Positions 27,683 to 36,370 of a stretch of 64,000 bases of DNA are shown here, piece after piece. Source of the DNA: Rhizobium sp. BK602 (GTDB lineage: Bacteria > Pseudomonadota > Alphaproteobacteria > Rhizobiales > Rhizobiaceae); assembly GCF_014195095.1 (NCBI RefSeq), contig NZ_JACIBC010000002.1, positions 62,001-126,000 of the forward strand, given 5' to 3'. A program made the translations under genes and the position numbers. Within the stretch, counting starts at the first letter, position 1. Each line of letters starts with the position of its first letter. A model generated the notes under the pieces. That model ran no database searches. It was not told where the DNA came from and saw only the letters and a program-made list of their open reading frames with translations.

Positions 27683-27812
27683 GTCACTTGCGTCAACGCG
27701 CGATTTCCATGATCTTGCGGGACGGGAAAGCCGTTTTGAGGAGCTCGGCTGGCCAATTCTGAACAGATTCACGCTTGCCAAATCTTTGGCCAAATCTCTG
27801 GGAGGAGAGGAT

Positions 27813-29021
27813 ATGCGAAAGAGTCTCATAGCATCCCTGGCACTTCTGCTTGCATCCAGCGTCGCGGCTTTCGCTGACGGGGCGTCCGACGGCGTGGTGA
27901 AGATCGGCATTCTGAACGATCAATCGGGCGTCTATGCCGACTTCGGCGGCAAGTCCTCCGTGGAAGCGGCAAAGATGGCCGTCGAGGATTTCGGCGGCAA
28001 GGTGCTGGGCGTGCCGGTCGAGATCGTCAACGCGGATCACCAGAACAAGCCCGATATCGCCTCCAACATCGCCCGCCAATGGTATGACCAGGACAAGGTC
28101 GATGCCATCATGGAGCTGACAACCTCGTCCGTCGCGCTGGCCGTGCAGGCGATCGCCAAGGAAAAGAAGAAGATCGACATCGTCACGGGCGCTGCGACCA
28201 CCGATCTCACCGGCAAGCAATGTTCGCCCTATGGCTTCCACTGGGCCTATGACACGCATGCGCTCGCTGTCGGCACCGGCGGCGCGCTGGTCAAGCAGGG
28301 CGGGGACACCTGGTTCTTCCTGACCGCCGACTATGCCTTCGGCTATTCGCTGGAGCAGCAGACTGGCGATTACGTCAAGGCGAGCGGCGGCAAGATCCTG
28401 GGCTCGGTCCGTCATCCGCTCTCGACCAACGACTTCTCGTCCTTCCTGCTGCAGGCGCAGTCGTCGGGCGCCAAGGTCATCGGCCTTGCCAATGCCGGCC
28501 TCGACACGTCGAACGCCATCAAGCAGGCTTCGGAATTCGGCATCACCCAGGGCGGCCAGCATCTGGCGGCGCTCCTCTTCACGCTAGCCGAAGTCCACGG
28601 CCTCGGCCTGCAGGCGGCACAAGGCCTGACGCTGACCGAAGGCTATTACTGGAACCTCGACGACAAGAGCCGCGAATTCGGCAAGCGCTTCTTCGCCCGC
28701 ACCGGCAAGATGCCGAACATGATCCATGCCGGCACCTATTCCGCCGTGCTGCAATATCTGAAGGCCGTGCAGAAAGCCGGCACCGATGATACGGAAGCGG
28801 TCGCCAAGCAGCTGCACGAAATGCCGGTCGACGACGTCTTCGGCCGCGGCGGCACGGTCGGCGCCAATGGCCGCATGATCCACGACATGTATCTGCTGCA
28901 GGTCAAGAAGCCCGAGGACAGCAAGGAGCCCTGGGACTATTACAACGTGCTGGCGACCATCCCCGGCAAGGAAGCCTATATCGATCCGGCCAAGAGCGGC
29001 TGCGATCTCGTCAAGCAGTGA
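27813..29021 (+). CDS. ABC transporter substrate-binding protein (branched-chain amino acid type)
   Basis: Periplasmic binding protein of 402 residues with signal peptide MRKSLIASLALLLASSVAAFA. The mature N-terminus, VKIGILNDQSGVYADFGGKSSVEAAKMAVEDFGG, is typical of the Leu/Ile/Val-binding (Peripl_BP_6) family. GGAGGAGAGG precedes the ATG. It leads an operon of two ATPases and two permeases. Family members bind amino acids, amides, urea or aromatic acids; nothing here fixes the ligand. The nearby valine-catabolism genes are compatible with, but do not prove, a branched-chain substrate. Confidence 0.9.
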   Translation: MRKSLIASLALLLASSVAAFADGASDGVVKIGILNDQSGVYADFGGKSSVEAAKMAVEDFGGKVLGVPVEIVNADHQNKPDIASNIARQWYDQDKVDAIMELTTSSVALAVQAIAKEKKKIDIVTGAATTDLTGKQCSPYGFHWAYDTHALAVGTGGALVKQGGDTWFFLTADYAFGYSLEQQTGDYVKASGGKILGSVRHPLSTNDFSSFLLQAQSSGAKVIGLANAGLDTSNAIKQASEFGITQGGQHLAALLFTLAEVHGLGLQAAQGLTLTEGYYWNLDDKSREFGKRFFARTGKMPNMIHAGTYSAVLQYLKAVQKAGTDDTEAVAKQLHEMPVDDVFGRGGTVGANGRMIHDMYLLQVKKPEDSKEPWDYYNVLATIPGKEAYIDPAKSGCDLVKQ

Positions 29022-29036
29022 GGCTGCGGCCGGCCG

Positions 29037-29819
29037 ATGGCGATGTCTGCGACCGAACGACAGGAGGAGCCGCGGGTGGTCTTGTCCGCCCGCGGCCTCC
29101 GTCGCGATTTCGGCGGCTTTACGGCCGTCAAGAATGTCGATCTCGATGTGCATCATGCCCGCGTCCATGCCCTGATCGGCCCGAACGGCGCCGGCAAGAC
29201 GACGGTGTTCAATCTGCTCACCAAGTTCCTGCAGCCGACGCATGGCACGATCACCCTGCTCGGCACCGATATTACCCGGACGAAGCCGGACAGGGTGGCG
29301 CGCATGGGCCTGGTGCGCTCCTTCCAGATATCGGCGGTCTTCCCGCATCTCTCCGTGCTCGACAATGTCCGCGTCGCCTTGCAGCGGCCGAACAATCTGG
29401 CGCATCAGTTCTGGCGGCCGATCTCGGCGCTGAACAGTCTCGATGAGCGCGCCGAGCAGTTGCTGGCTGCCGTTGGGCTGACGAAGGAGCTGCACGCCAT
29501 CGCCGCCGATCTTTCCTATGGCCGCAAGCGGGTGCTGGAGATCGCGACGACCCTTGCGCTCGATCCGAAAGTGCTGCTGCTCGACGAGCCGATGGCCGGC
29601 ATGGGGCTGGAGGACGTCAACACCGTCTCGGCCATCATCCGCGACGTGGCGCGCGAGCGGGCCGTCCTGATGGTCGAGCATAATCTCTCCGTGGTCGCCG
29701 ATATCTGCCACCATGTCACCGTGCTGCAGCGCGGCGAGATTCTGGCCGCCGGCGACTACGCCACGGTCAGCCGCGACCCGCGCGTCCGCGAGGCCTATAT
29801 GGGCACGGAGGAGGCGTGA
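29037..29819 (+). CDS. ABC transporter ATP-binding protein (LivG-like)
   Basis: ATPase of 260 residues. Walker A is GPNGAGKTTVF; a LSYGRKRVLEIATTLALDPKVLLLDEP stretch contains the signature and Walker B; the H-loop His is in VEHNLSVVADI. The insertion FQISAVFPHLSVLDNVRVALQRPNN is LivG-like. It pairs with the LivF-like ATPase that overlaps it. Confidence 0.92.
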   Translation: MAMSATERQEEPRVVLSARGLRRDFGGFTAVKNVDLDVHHARVHALIGPNGAGKTTVFNLLTKFLQPTHGTITLLGTDITRTKPDRVARMGLVRSFQISAVFPHLSVLDNVRVALQRPNNLAHQFWRPISALNSLDERAEQLLAAVGLTKELHAIAADLSYGRKRVLEIATTLALDPKVLLLDEPMAGMGLEDVNTVSAIIRDVARERAVLMVEHNLSVVADICHHVTVLQRGEILAAGDYATVSRDPRVREAYMGTEEA

Positions 29820-30520
29820 TGGCGGCATTGCTGGAAGTCCAGGGTCTCAATGCCTGGTATGGCGAAAGCCACATTCTCCATGGCGTCGACATGAAGGTGG
29901 GCGAGGGGGAAACCATCACCATCCTCGGCCGCAACGGCGTCGGCAAGACGACGACGCTGCGCACCATCGTTGGCATCGTCCGCGCTCGCAAGGGCAGGAT
30001 CGCCTTTGCCGGCGCCGACATGATGCAGGTGCCGCTGCACAGGACGGCGCACAGGGGCATCGGCTTCGTGCCGGAAGAGCGCGGTATCTTTTCGACCCTC
30101 AGCGTCTACGAGAACCTGATGCTGCCGCCGGTGGTGGCCGGGGGAGGCATGACGGTGGACGAGATATTCGAACTGTTTCCCAATCTGCATGAACGCCGCA
30201 ACAGCCCTGGCACGAAACTTTCGGGTGGCGAGCAGCAGATGCTCGCCATGGCCCGCATCCTGCGCACCGGCGTACGCATGCTGCTGCTCGACGAGCCGAC
30301 GGAAGGCCTCGCGCCGGTCATCGTCCAGCGCATCGGCGAGGTGCTGGAGAAACTCAGGGAACGCGGCATGACCATCCTGCTGGTCGAGCAGAATTTTCGC
30401 TTCGCCAGCCGCATCGCCGACCGCTTCTATCTGATGGATCACGGCCAGATGGTCGCGGAATTTCCCGTCGGCGAACTGCCGGAGCGCATGGACATGCTGC
30501 ACAAGGTTCTGGGGGTCTGA
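29819..30520 (+). CDS. ABC transporter ATP-binding protein (LivF-like)
   Basis: ATPase of 233 residues with Walker A GRNGVGKTTTL, LivF-like IGFVPEERGIFSTLSVYENL, signature KLSGGEQQMLAMARIL, Walker B LLLDEPTEGLAP and H-loop VEQNFRFA. The ATG at 29819 overlaps the preceding stop (TGATG); a GTG at 29816 is an alternative. Coupled translation implies equal amounts of the two ATPases. Confidence 0.92.
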   Translation: MAALLEVQGLNAWYGESHILHGVDMKVGEGETITILGRNGVGKTTTLRTIVGIVRARKGRIAFAGADMMQVPLHRTAHRGIGFVPEERGIFSTLSVYENLMLPPVVAGGGMTVDEIFELFPNLHERRNSPGTKLSGGEQQMLAMARILRTGVRMLLLDEPTEGLAPVIVQRIGEVLEKLRERGMTILLVEQNFRFASRIADRFYLMDHGQMVAEFPVGELPERMDMLHKVLGV

Positions 30521-30524
30521 CGCC

Positions 30525-31412
30525 ATGACCACGATATTCGGCATCCCGCTCCAGGCGCTGCTCGGCCAATTGCTGATCGGGTTGATCAACGGCTCCTTCT
30601 ACGCGCTTCTGAGCCTCGGGCTCGCGATCATTTTCGGCATGTTGAGAGTGATCAATTTCGCCCATGGCGCCTTCTATATGCTCGGCGCTTTCGTGGCCTA
30701 TCTGCTGCTGGCCTATACCGGCATCGGCTATTGGCCGGCGCTGGTGCTGGCGCCGCTGATCGTCGGCCTGTTCGGCGCCGTCGTCGAGCGGCTGTGCCTG
30801 CGCCGGCTCTACGGCATCGACCCGCTCTACGGCCTGCTCTTCACCTTCGGCATGGCGCTGACCATCGAGGGCACCTTCCGCTACATCTACGGCTCCTCCG
30901 GCCAGCCCTATGCCGTGCCGTCGGCGCTCGCAGGCGCACAGAATATCGGCTTCATGTTCCTGCCGGTCTATCGCGGCTGGGTGGTCATCGCCTCGCTCGT
31001 GGTCTGCATAGGCACCTGGCTCCTGATCGAGAAGACCAAGCTCGGCGCCTATCTACGGGCTGCGACGGAAAATTCCGTGCTGGTGCAGGTCTTCGGCGTC
31101 AATGTGCCGGTGCTGTTGACCCTGACCTATGGCTTCGGCGTGGCGCTCGCCGCCTTTGCCGGCGTGCTGGCCGCACCCATCTATCAGGTCTCGCCGCTGA
31201 TGGGCTCGAACATGATCATCATCGTCTTCGCCGTGGTCGTCGTCGGCGGCATGGGCTCGATCATGGGCGCCATCGTCACCGGCTATGTGCTGGGTGTCGC
31301 CGAAGGCTTGACCAAGGTCTTCTATCCGGAGGCCTCCAACATCGTCATCTTCGTGATCATGGCGATCGTGCTGCTTATCAGGCCCGCGGGCCTCTTCGGC
31401 CGGGATGTGTGA
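30525..31412 (+). CDS. Branched-chain amino acid-type ABC permease (LivH-like)
   Basis: Permease of 295 residues with about eight hydrophobic helices. It starts LLGQLLIGLINGSFYALLSLGLAIIFGMLRVINFAHGAFYMLGAF, the LivH signature, and ends in VLLIRPAGLFGRDV. It forms the membrane channel with the LivM-like protein encoded next. Confidence 0.92.
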   Translation: MTTIFGIPLQALLGQLLIGLINGSFYALLSLGLAIIFGMLRVINFAHGAFYMLGAFVAYLLLAYTGIGYWPALVLAPLIVGLFGAVVERLCLRRLYGIDPLYGLLFTFGMALTIEGTFRYIYGSSGQPYAVPSALAGAQNIGFMFLPVYRGWVVIASLVVCIGTWLLIEKTKLGAYLRAATENSVLVQVFGVNVPVLLTLTYGFGVALAAFAGVLAAPIYQVSPLMGSNMIIIVFAVVVVGGMGSIMGAIVTGYVLGVAEGLTKVFYPEASNIVIFVIMAIVLLIRPAGLFGRDV

Positions 31413-31413
31413 C

Positions 31414-32397
31414 ATGGCAGATACCGCAACGCTCAATACCAAGGCTCGGCCCGCTCTCACGGTGCAGAAGCTGCTGCTGCTCGCCGGCCTCGTCGCCTTG
31501 ATCTGGGTGCCGTTCTTCATCTACCCGATCTTCGTCATGAAGGTGCTCTGCTTCGCGCTGTTTGCCTGCGCCTTCAATCTGCTGCTCGGCTATACCGGGC
31601 TTTTGTCCTTCGGCCATGCCACCTTTTTCGGCGGCGCGGCCTATTTCACGGCGCATGCGGTGAAGGAATGGGGCCTGCCGCCGGAACTCGGCATATTGAT
31701 CGGTGTCGCCGGCGCGGCATTGCTCGGCCTGGTCATGGGCTTCGTCGCCATCCGCCGCCAGGGCATCTATTTCGCCATGATCACCCTGGCGCTCTCCTAC
31801 ATGTTCTATTTCTTTTGCCTGCAGGCGGAGTTCACCAAGGGCGAGGACGGCATCCAGTCGGTGCCGCGCGGCTACCTCTTCGGCGTGCTCGATCTGAGCA
31901 ATTCCTTCAACATGTATTATTTTGTGCTCGCCGTGTTCGTCGTCGGTGTGCTGATCATCTGGCGCTTCATCAACTCGCCCTTCGGCATGATCCTGAAATC
32001 GATCCGCGAAAACGAGCAGCGGGCGGTTTCGCTCGGCTATTCCGTCGCCCGCTACAAGCTCGGCGCCTTCGTGATGTCGGCGGCATTGGCGGGGCTTGCC
32101 GGCGCCGTCAAGGCGCTGGTCTTCCAGTTCGCCACGCTGACCGACGTCGCCTGGCAGATGTCCGGCGAGGTGATCCTGATGACCCTGCTCGGCGGCATCG
32201 GCACGATGATCGGCCCGCTGTTCGGCGCCGGCTTCGTGGCGACGCTGGAAAACTATCTCGCCACCTCGGAATTCCCCGTCACCGTCATCACCGGCATCGT
32301 CTTCATGGTCTGCGTCCTGCTCTTCCGCCGCGGCGTCATCGGCGAGTTCTATGCGTCGCGGCTGGGGCGGAAGCTGGGGTTCGAGTATCGGCGGTGA
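31414..32397 (+). CDS. Branched-chain amino acid-type ABC permease (LivM-like)
   Basis: Permease of 327 residues. The LivM motifs GYTGLLSFGHATFFGGAAYF and FGMILKSIRENEQRAVSLGYSVARYKLGAFV are clear. The ATG at 31414 is two bases after the LivH stop; an in-frame ATG at 31405 overlapping that stop is possible. It is the last importer gene, followed by a RIME element. Confidence 0.9.
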   Translation: MADTATLNTKARPALTVQKLLLLAGLVALIWVPFFIYPIFVMKVLCFALFACAFNLLLGYTGLLSFGHATFFGGAAYFTAHAVKEWGLPPELGILIGVAGAALLGLVMGFVAIRRQGIYFAMITLALSYMFYFFCLQAEFTKGEDGIQSVPRGYLFGVLDLSNSFNMYYFVLAVFVVGVLIIWRFINSPFGMILKSIRENEQRAVSLGYSVARYKLGAFVMSAALAGLAGAVKALVFQFATLTDVAWQMSGEVILMTLLGGIGTMIGPLFGAGFVATLENYLATSEFPVTVITGIVFMVCVLLFRRGVIGEFYASRLGRKLGFEYRR

Positions 32398-32409
32398 CTG
32401 TTTGATTTT

Positions 32410-32541
32410 CCTTCTCCCCGTGAGCGGGGAGAAGGTGCCCGAAGGGCGGATGAGGGGCCCGCGCGAACTTCCAGTGAATACGAAGTTTGCCGGACCCTCC
32501 CGCCCCTCACCCTAACCCTCTTCCCGTCGGCGGCGAGGGGG
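32410..32541. repeat. RIME-type intergenic mosaic element
   Basis: The left palindrome CCTTCTCCCC/GGGGAGAAGG (32410-32435) is followed by GTGCCCGAAGGGCGGATGAGGGG. The right end contains CCCTCACCCTAACCCTCTTC and a G-rich arm. It lies between livM and the GMC oxidoreductase, only 17 bases before the latter's start codon. Confidence 0.78.
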
Positions 32542-32558
32542 ACGACAGAGTCTTTGGA

Positions 32559-34154
32559 ATGGATCGCTTCGACTATATCATCATCGGCGCCGGCAGTGCC
32601 GGCTGCGTGCTGGCCAACCGGCTGTCGGCGGATCGCAATACCAGGGTGCTGCTGCTGGAGGCGGGCGGCAATGACAATTATCACTGGATTCATATCCCGG
32701 TCGGCTATCTCTATTGCATCAACAATCCCCGCACCGACTGGTGCTTCACCACGACCGCCGAGACCGGATTGAACGGCCGCGCGCTGAACTATCCGCGCGG
32801 CAAGGTGCTCGGCGGCTGCTCCTCGATCAACGGCATGATCTACATGCGCGGCCAGGCGCGCGACTACGATCTCTGGCGACAGCTCGGCTGCGCCGGCTGG
32901 GGTTGGGAGGATGTGCTGCCCTATTTCGTGAAGTCCGAGGATCATTACCGGGGCAGGGACGAGATGCATGGCGCCGGCGGCGAATGGCGGGTGGAGAAAG
33001 CCCGCGTGCGCTGGGCCGTGCTCGACGCCTTCCAGGCGGCGGCACGCGAGGCCGGTATTCCGGAGACTGCGGATTTCAACCGCGGTAACAATGATGGCTC
33101 CGGCTATTTCGACGTCAATCAGCGCTCCGGCATTCGCTGGAACACGGCGAAGGCCTTTCTGCGGCCGGCGTTGAAGCGAGGCAATCTCACCCTATTGACC
33201 AAGGCGCAGGTTCGCCGCCTGCTGATCGAGGGCGATGCCGTCGCCGGTGTCGAATTCCAGCATGACGGCATGGCGAAGCGCGCCTATGCGACCAGGGAGA
33301 CGGTCCTGTCCGCCGGGTCGATCGGCTCGCCGCAGATCCTCGAACTCTCCGGTGTCGGTCGCGGCGAAGTGCTGAGCCAGGCCGGCATCGAGGTGGTGCG
33401 CGAGGTCAAGGCGGTCGGCGAGAACCTGCAGGATCATCTGCAATTGCGCATGGCCTACAAGGTGACCGGCGTGCCCACGCTGAACGAGAAGGCGACGTCC
33501 TTGTTCGGCAAGGCGGCCATCGGTTTGGAATATCTGGCGCGCCGTTCCGGGCCGATGGCGATGGCGCCGAGCCAGCTCGGCATCTTCACCCGCTCCGGCC
33601 CCGACAAGGAAACGCCGGATCTGCAATATCATGTGCAGCCGGTCTCGCTCGACAAGTTCGGCGATCCCGTCCATCCCTTTCCGGCGATCACCGCCAGCGT
33701 CTGCAACCTGCGGCCGGAAAGCCGGGGTTCGGTGCATATCCAGAGCCCGGATTTCGCCCTGCAGCCGGCGATCAGCCCGAATTACCTCTCTTCGCCGCGC
33801 GATCGCGAAATCGCCATCCGCTCCATCCGCCTGACGCGGCGCATCGTCGCGCAGCCGTCTTTCGCCAGGTTCCGGCCGGAAGAGTTCAAGCCCGGCCCCT
33901 CCTATCAGACCGATGCCGATCTGGAGCGCGCTGCCGGCGATATCGGCACGACGATCTTCCATCCCGTCGGCACCTGCCGCATGGGCGGCGATCAGCAGAG
34001 CGTGGTCGATCCGCGCCTGCGGTTCCGGGCGCTGTCGAGGCTCCGGATCGCCGACGCCTCGGTCATGCCGTCGATCACATCGGGCAATACCAACTCGCCG
34101 ACCATCATGATTGCCGAAAAAGCCGCCGAGATGATCCTTGCCGACAACAGCTGA
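32559..34154 (+). CDS. GMC family FAD-dependent oxidoreductase (choline/alcohol dehydrogenase-like)
   Basis: Flavoenzyme of 531 residues. The N-terminal FAD motif is YIIIGAGSAGCVLANRLS, followed by the GMC signature LNYPRGKVLGGCSSINGMIYMRG, and a second signature GSIGSPQILELSGVG. The C-terminal active-site region FHPVGTCRMGG and SGNTNSPTIMIAEKAAEMI contains the catalytic His and Asn of the family. It oxidises an alcohol group. Length is that of choline dehydrogenase, but no betaine genes adjoin. The ATG at 32559 was chosen because upstream in-frame sequence lies in the RIME repeat. Confidence 0.9.
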   Translation: MDRFDYIIIGAGSAGCVLANRLSADRNTRVLLLEAGGNDNYHWIHIPVGYLYCINNPRTDWCFTTTAETGLNGRALNYPRGKVLGGCSSINGMIYMRGQARDYDLWRQLGCAGWGWEDVLPYFVKSEDHYRGRDEMHGAGGEWRVEKARVRWAVLDAFQAAAREAGIPETADFNRGNNDGSGYFDVNQRSGIRWNTAKAFLRPALKRGNLTLLTKAQVRRLLIEGDAVAGVEFQHDGMAKRAYATRETVLSAGSIGSPQILELSGVGRGEVLSQAGIEVVREVKAVGENLQDHLQLRMAYKVTGVPTLNEKATSLFGKAAIGLEYLARRSGPMAMAPSQLGIFTRSGPDKETPDLQYHVQPVSLDKFGDPVHPFPAITASVCNLRPESRGSVHIQSPDFALQPAISPNYLSSPRDREIAIRSIRLTRRIVAQPSFARFRPEEFKPGPSYQTDADLERAAGDIGTTIFHPVGTCRMGGDQQSVVDPRLRFRALSRLRIADASVMPSITSGNTNSPTIMIAEKAAEMILADNS

Positions 34155-34194
34155 GCGCCTATTGATTAGGTAGGCAGGGATACGGAGTTTGGGA

Positions 34195-35250
34195 ATGAGC
34201 AGCATAGACGAGGTCATCATCGAACGGCGGGGATCGGCCGGTCTTATCCGCCTCAACCGGCCGCAGGCGCTGAACAGCCTGACATTGCCGATGGTCCGGG
34301 CGATCGCCTCGGCGCTGGATGCCTTCGCCGCCGACCCCGCCGTGGCGAGCGTCATCGTCAAGGGCGAGGGCGAGCGCGGTTTCTGCGCCGGCGGCGATAT
34401 TCGGCTGCTGCATCAGAGCGGCCAGGAGAAATCCGATGGCGCCGAGAGTTTCTGGCGCGAGGAGTTCCGCCTCAACCACACCATCGCCCATTATCCCAAG
34501 CCCTATGTGGCGCTGATGGATGGCATCACCATGGGCGGCGGCGTCGGCCTTTCCGCACATGGCAGCCACCGTGTCGTCACCGAGCGCACCCGGCTTGCCA
34601 TGCCCGAAACCGGCATCGGTTATTTCCCGGATGTCGGCGCCACATGGCTCTTGCCGCGCGCGCCCGGCGAGGCTGGCATCTGGATGGGCCTGACCGGCCT
34701 GATCATCGATGCTGCCGACGCCATCCATGCCGGGCTGGCCGATCATGCCGTTGCATCTTCGGACCTGCCGGCCCTGATCGAGGCGATCGCCGCATTGCCC
34801 GTCACGTCATCGCCGGCAGATGCGCACAGGACGATCTCGGCTATGGCGCTCGACACCGGGACGAGCCGCCTGGCCGCCAACCGGGATGTGATCGACCGGG
34901 CCTTCGCCCAGGATGCCGTCGAGGACATTCTGCAGGCGCTGGCGCAGGAGCCCGGTGATTTTACCGCCGAAGCGGCGCAAGTGATCGCCACCCGCTCGCC
35001 GACCAGCCTGAAGCTGACCTTGCGGCTTTTGCGGGCGGGACGGACAAGCGCGAGCCTAGCCGAGTGCCTGAACCGCGAACTCGGCGCCTGCCTCGGCATA
35101 TTGTATAATCCGGACTTCTACGAGGGCGTGCGCGCCGCCGTCATGGACAAGGACCGCAATCCGAAATGGTCGCCGGCAAGCCTTGCCGAGGTCGATGCCG
35201 CGAGTATCGACCGCTTCCTCGTGCCGGCGCAGCCGCCGCTTTTCGCATAA
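34195..35250 (+). CDS. 3-hydroxyisobutyryl-CoA hydrolase (crotonase family)
   Basis: Crotonase-fold thioesterase of 351 residues, releasing 3-hydroxyisobutyrate in valine breakdown. Motifs: RLNRPQALNSLTLPMV, ERGFCAGGDIRLL, the oxyanion/active site GITMGGGVGLSAHG and the catalytic glutamate stretch MPETGIGYFPDVGATWLLPR. The greater length than ordinary enoyl-CoA hydratases, and the C-terminal region GILYNPDFYEGVRAAVMDKDRNPKWSP, mark the hydrolase group. The next gene encodes the enzyme using its product. The ATG at 34195 follows GGAG. Confidence 0.92.
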   Translation: MSSIDEVIIERRGSAGLIRLNRPQALNSLTLPMVRAIASALDAFAADPAVASVIVKGEGERGFCAGGDIRLLHQSGQEKSDGAESFWREEFRLNHTIAHYPKPYVALMDGITMGGGVGLSAHGSHRVVTERTRLAMPETGIGYFPDVGATWLLPRAPGEAGIWMGLTGLIIDAADAIHAGLADHAVASSDLPALIEAIAALPVTSSPADAHRTISAMALDTGTSRLAANRDVIDRAFAQDAVEDILQALAQEPGDFTAEAAQVIATRSPTSLKLTLRLLRAGRTSASLAECLNRELGACLGILYNPDFYEGVRAAVMDKDRNPKWSPASLAEVDAASIDRFLVPAQPPLFA

Positions 35251-35273
35251 TGAGAATCTGGGAGGAGAGCATC

Positions 35274-36155
35274 ATGACACGGATCGCATTCATCGGCCTC
35301 GGCAATATGGGCGGTCCCATGGCCGCCAATCTGGTCAAGGCCGGCCATGCCGTTACCGGTTTCGACCTCTCGCATGACATGCTGAAAGCTGCGGAGGCGA
35401 CGGGCGTCAAGGCCGCGAGCGTGCTGACCGAGGCGCTGGCCGACGCGGAAACGGTTATCACCATGCTGCCGAAAGGTCAGCATGTGCTGACCGTCTGGAC
35501 CGATATCCTGCGCTCGGTGCCGAAAGGCACGCTCCTGATCGATAGCTCCACCATCGATGTCGACAGCGCCCGCAAGGCGCATGCCATGGCCGGTGATGCC
35601 GGTTGCCTGTCGCTCGACGCGCCGGTTTCCGGCGGCACCGGCGGCGCGGCGGCGGGAACGCTGACCTTCATGGCCGGCGGCTCGGCGGAGAGCTTTGCGG
35701 GGGCCAAGCCGCTGCTGGACGTCATGGGAAGGAAGATCGTCCATTGCGGCGAGGCCGGGGCCGGTCAGGCGGCGAAGATCTGCAACAACATGATCCTCGG
35801 CATCTCCATGATCGGCGTCTGCGAGGCCTTCGTGCTCGGCGAAAAGCTTGGCCTGTCGCATCAGGCGCTGTTCGACGTCGCCTCGACCTCGTCGGGCCAG
35901 TGCTGGTCGATCAACACCTATTGCCCGGTGCCGGGTCCGGTGCCGACGTCGCCGGCCAACAACGACTACAAGCCCGGTTTTGCCGCGGCGCTGATGCTGA
36001 AGGATTTGCGGCTGGCGCAGGAAGCGGCCCTGTCGAGCGGCGCATCGACGCCGCTCGGCGCCGAGGCGGCGCAGCTCTTCGCACTGTTCGAAAAGCAGGG
36101 CAATGGCGGCCGCGATTTCTCGGCAATCATCGAGATGTTCCGGGAGGCAGACTGA
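35274..36155 (+). CDS. mmsB: 3-hydroxyisobutyrate dehydrogenase
   Basis: NAD-dependent dehydrogenase of 293 residues oxidising 3-hydroxyisobutyrate to methylmalonate semialdehyde. N-terminal FIGLGNMGGPMAANLVKAGH is the NAD-binding family signature; DAPVSGGTGGAAAGTLTFMAGG is the substrate motif; the catalytic lysine lies in GQAAKICNNMILG. GGGAGGAGAGC precedes the ATG, 23 bases after the hydrolase stop, so the two form an operon for two consecutive valine-degradation steps. Confidence 0.94.
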   Translation: MTRIAFIGLGNMGGPMAANLVKAGHAVTGFDLSHDMLKAAEATGVKAASVLTEALADAETVITMLPKGQHVLTVWTDILRSVPKGTLLIDSSTIDVDSARKAHAMAGDAGCLSLDAPVSGGTGGAAAGTLTFMAGGSAESFAGAKPLLDVMGRKIVHCGEAGAGQAAKICNNMILGISMIGVCEAFVLGEKLGLSHQALFDVASTSSGQCWSINTYCPVPGPVPTSPANNDYKPGFAAALMLKDLRLAQEAALSSGASTPLGAEAAQLFALFEKQGNGGRDFSAIIEMFREAD

Positions 36156-36213
36156 ATATTATGCGTGACGATCGAGCGAGTTGAAAGCTCCGATGCCCCT
36201 TACTTGCGATCGC

Positions 36214-36331
36214 AGGGCAATCGCATGTGAGATGAGGTCGTTGCGGCGCCCTCCTTCTCCCCGCTGGGGAGAAGGAGCTTAGGGTGCTCATCCGCCTCAT
36301 ATGCGATTGCCCTGCCCTCAAGGGGAGGGGG
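36214..36331. repeat. Composite RIME-like element nested in a long inverted repeat
   Basis: AGGGCAATCGCAT (36214-36226) and ATGCGATTGCCCT (36301-36313) are perfect 13-bp inverted arms. Inside them sits the RIME palindrome CCTTCTCCCC/GGGGAGAAGG (36253-36275); the G-rich end reaches 36331. It lies between mmsB and the convergent helicase gene. Confidence 0.72.
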
Positions 36332-36370
36332 CTTTGCCGAAGCTGCGGCCCTTAGCGGGCAGTTCCCAAC

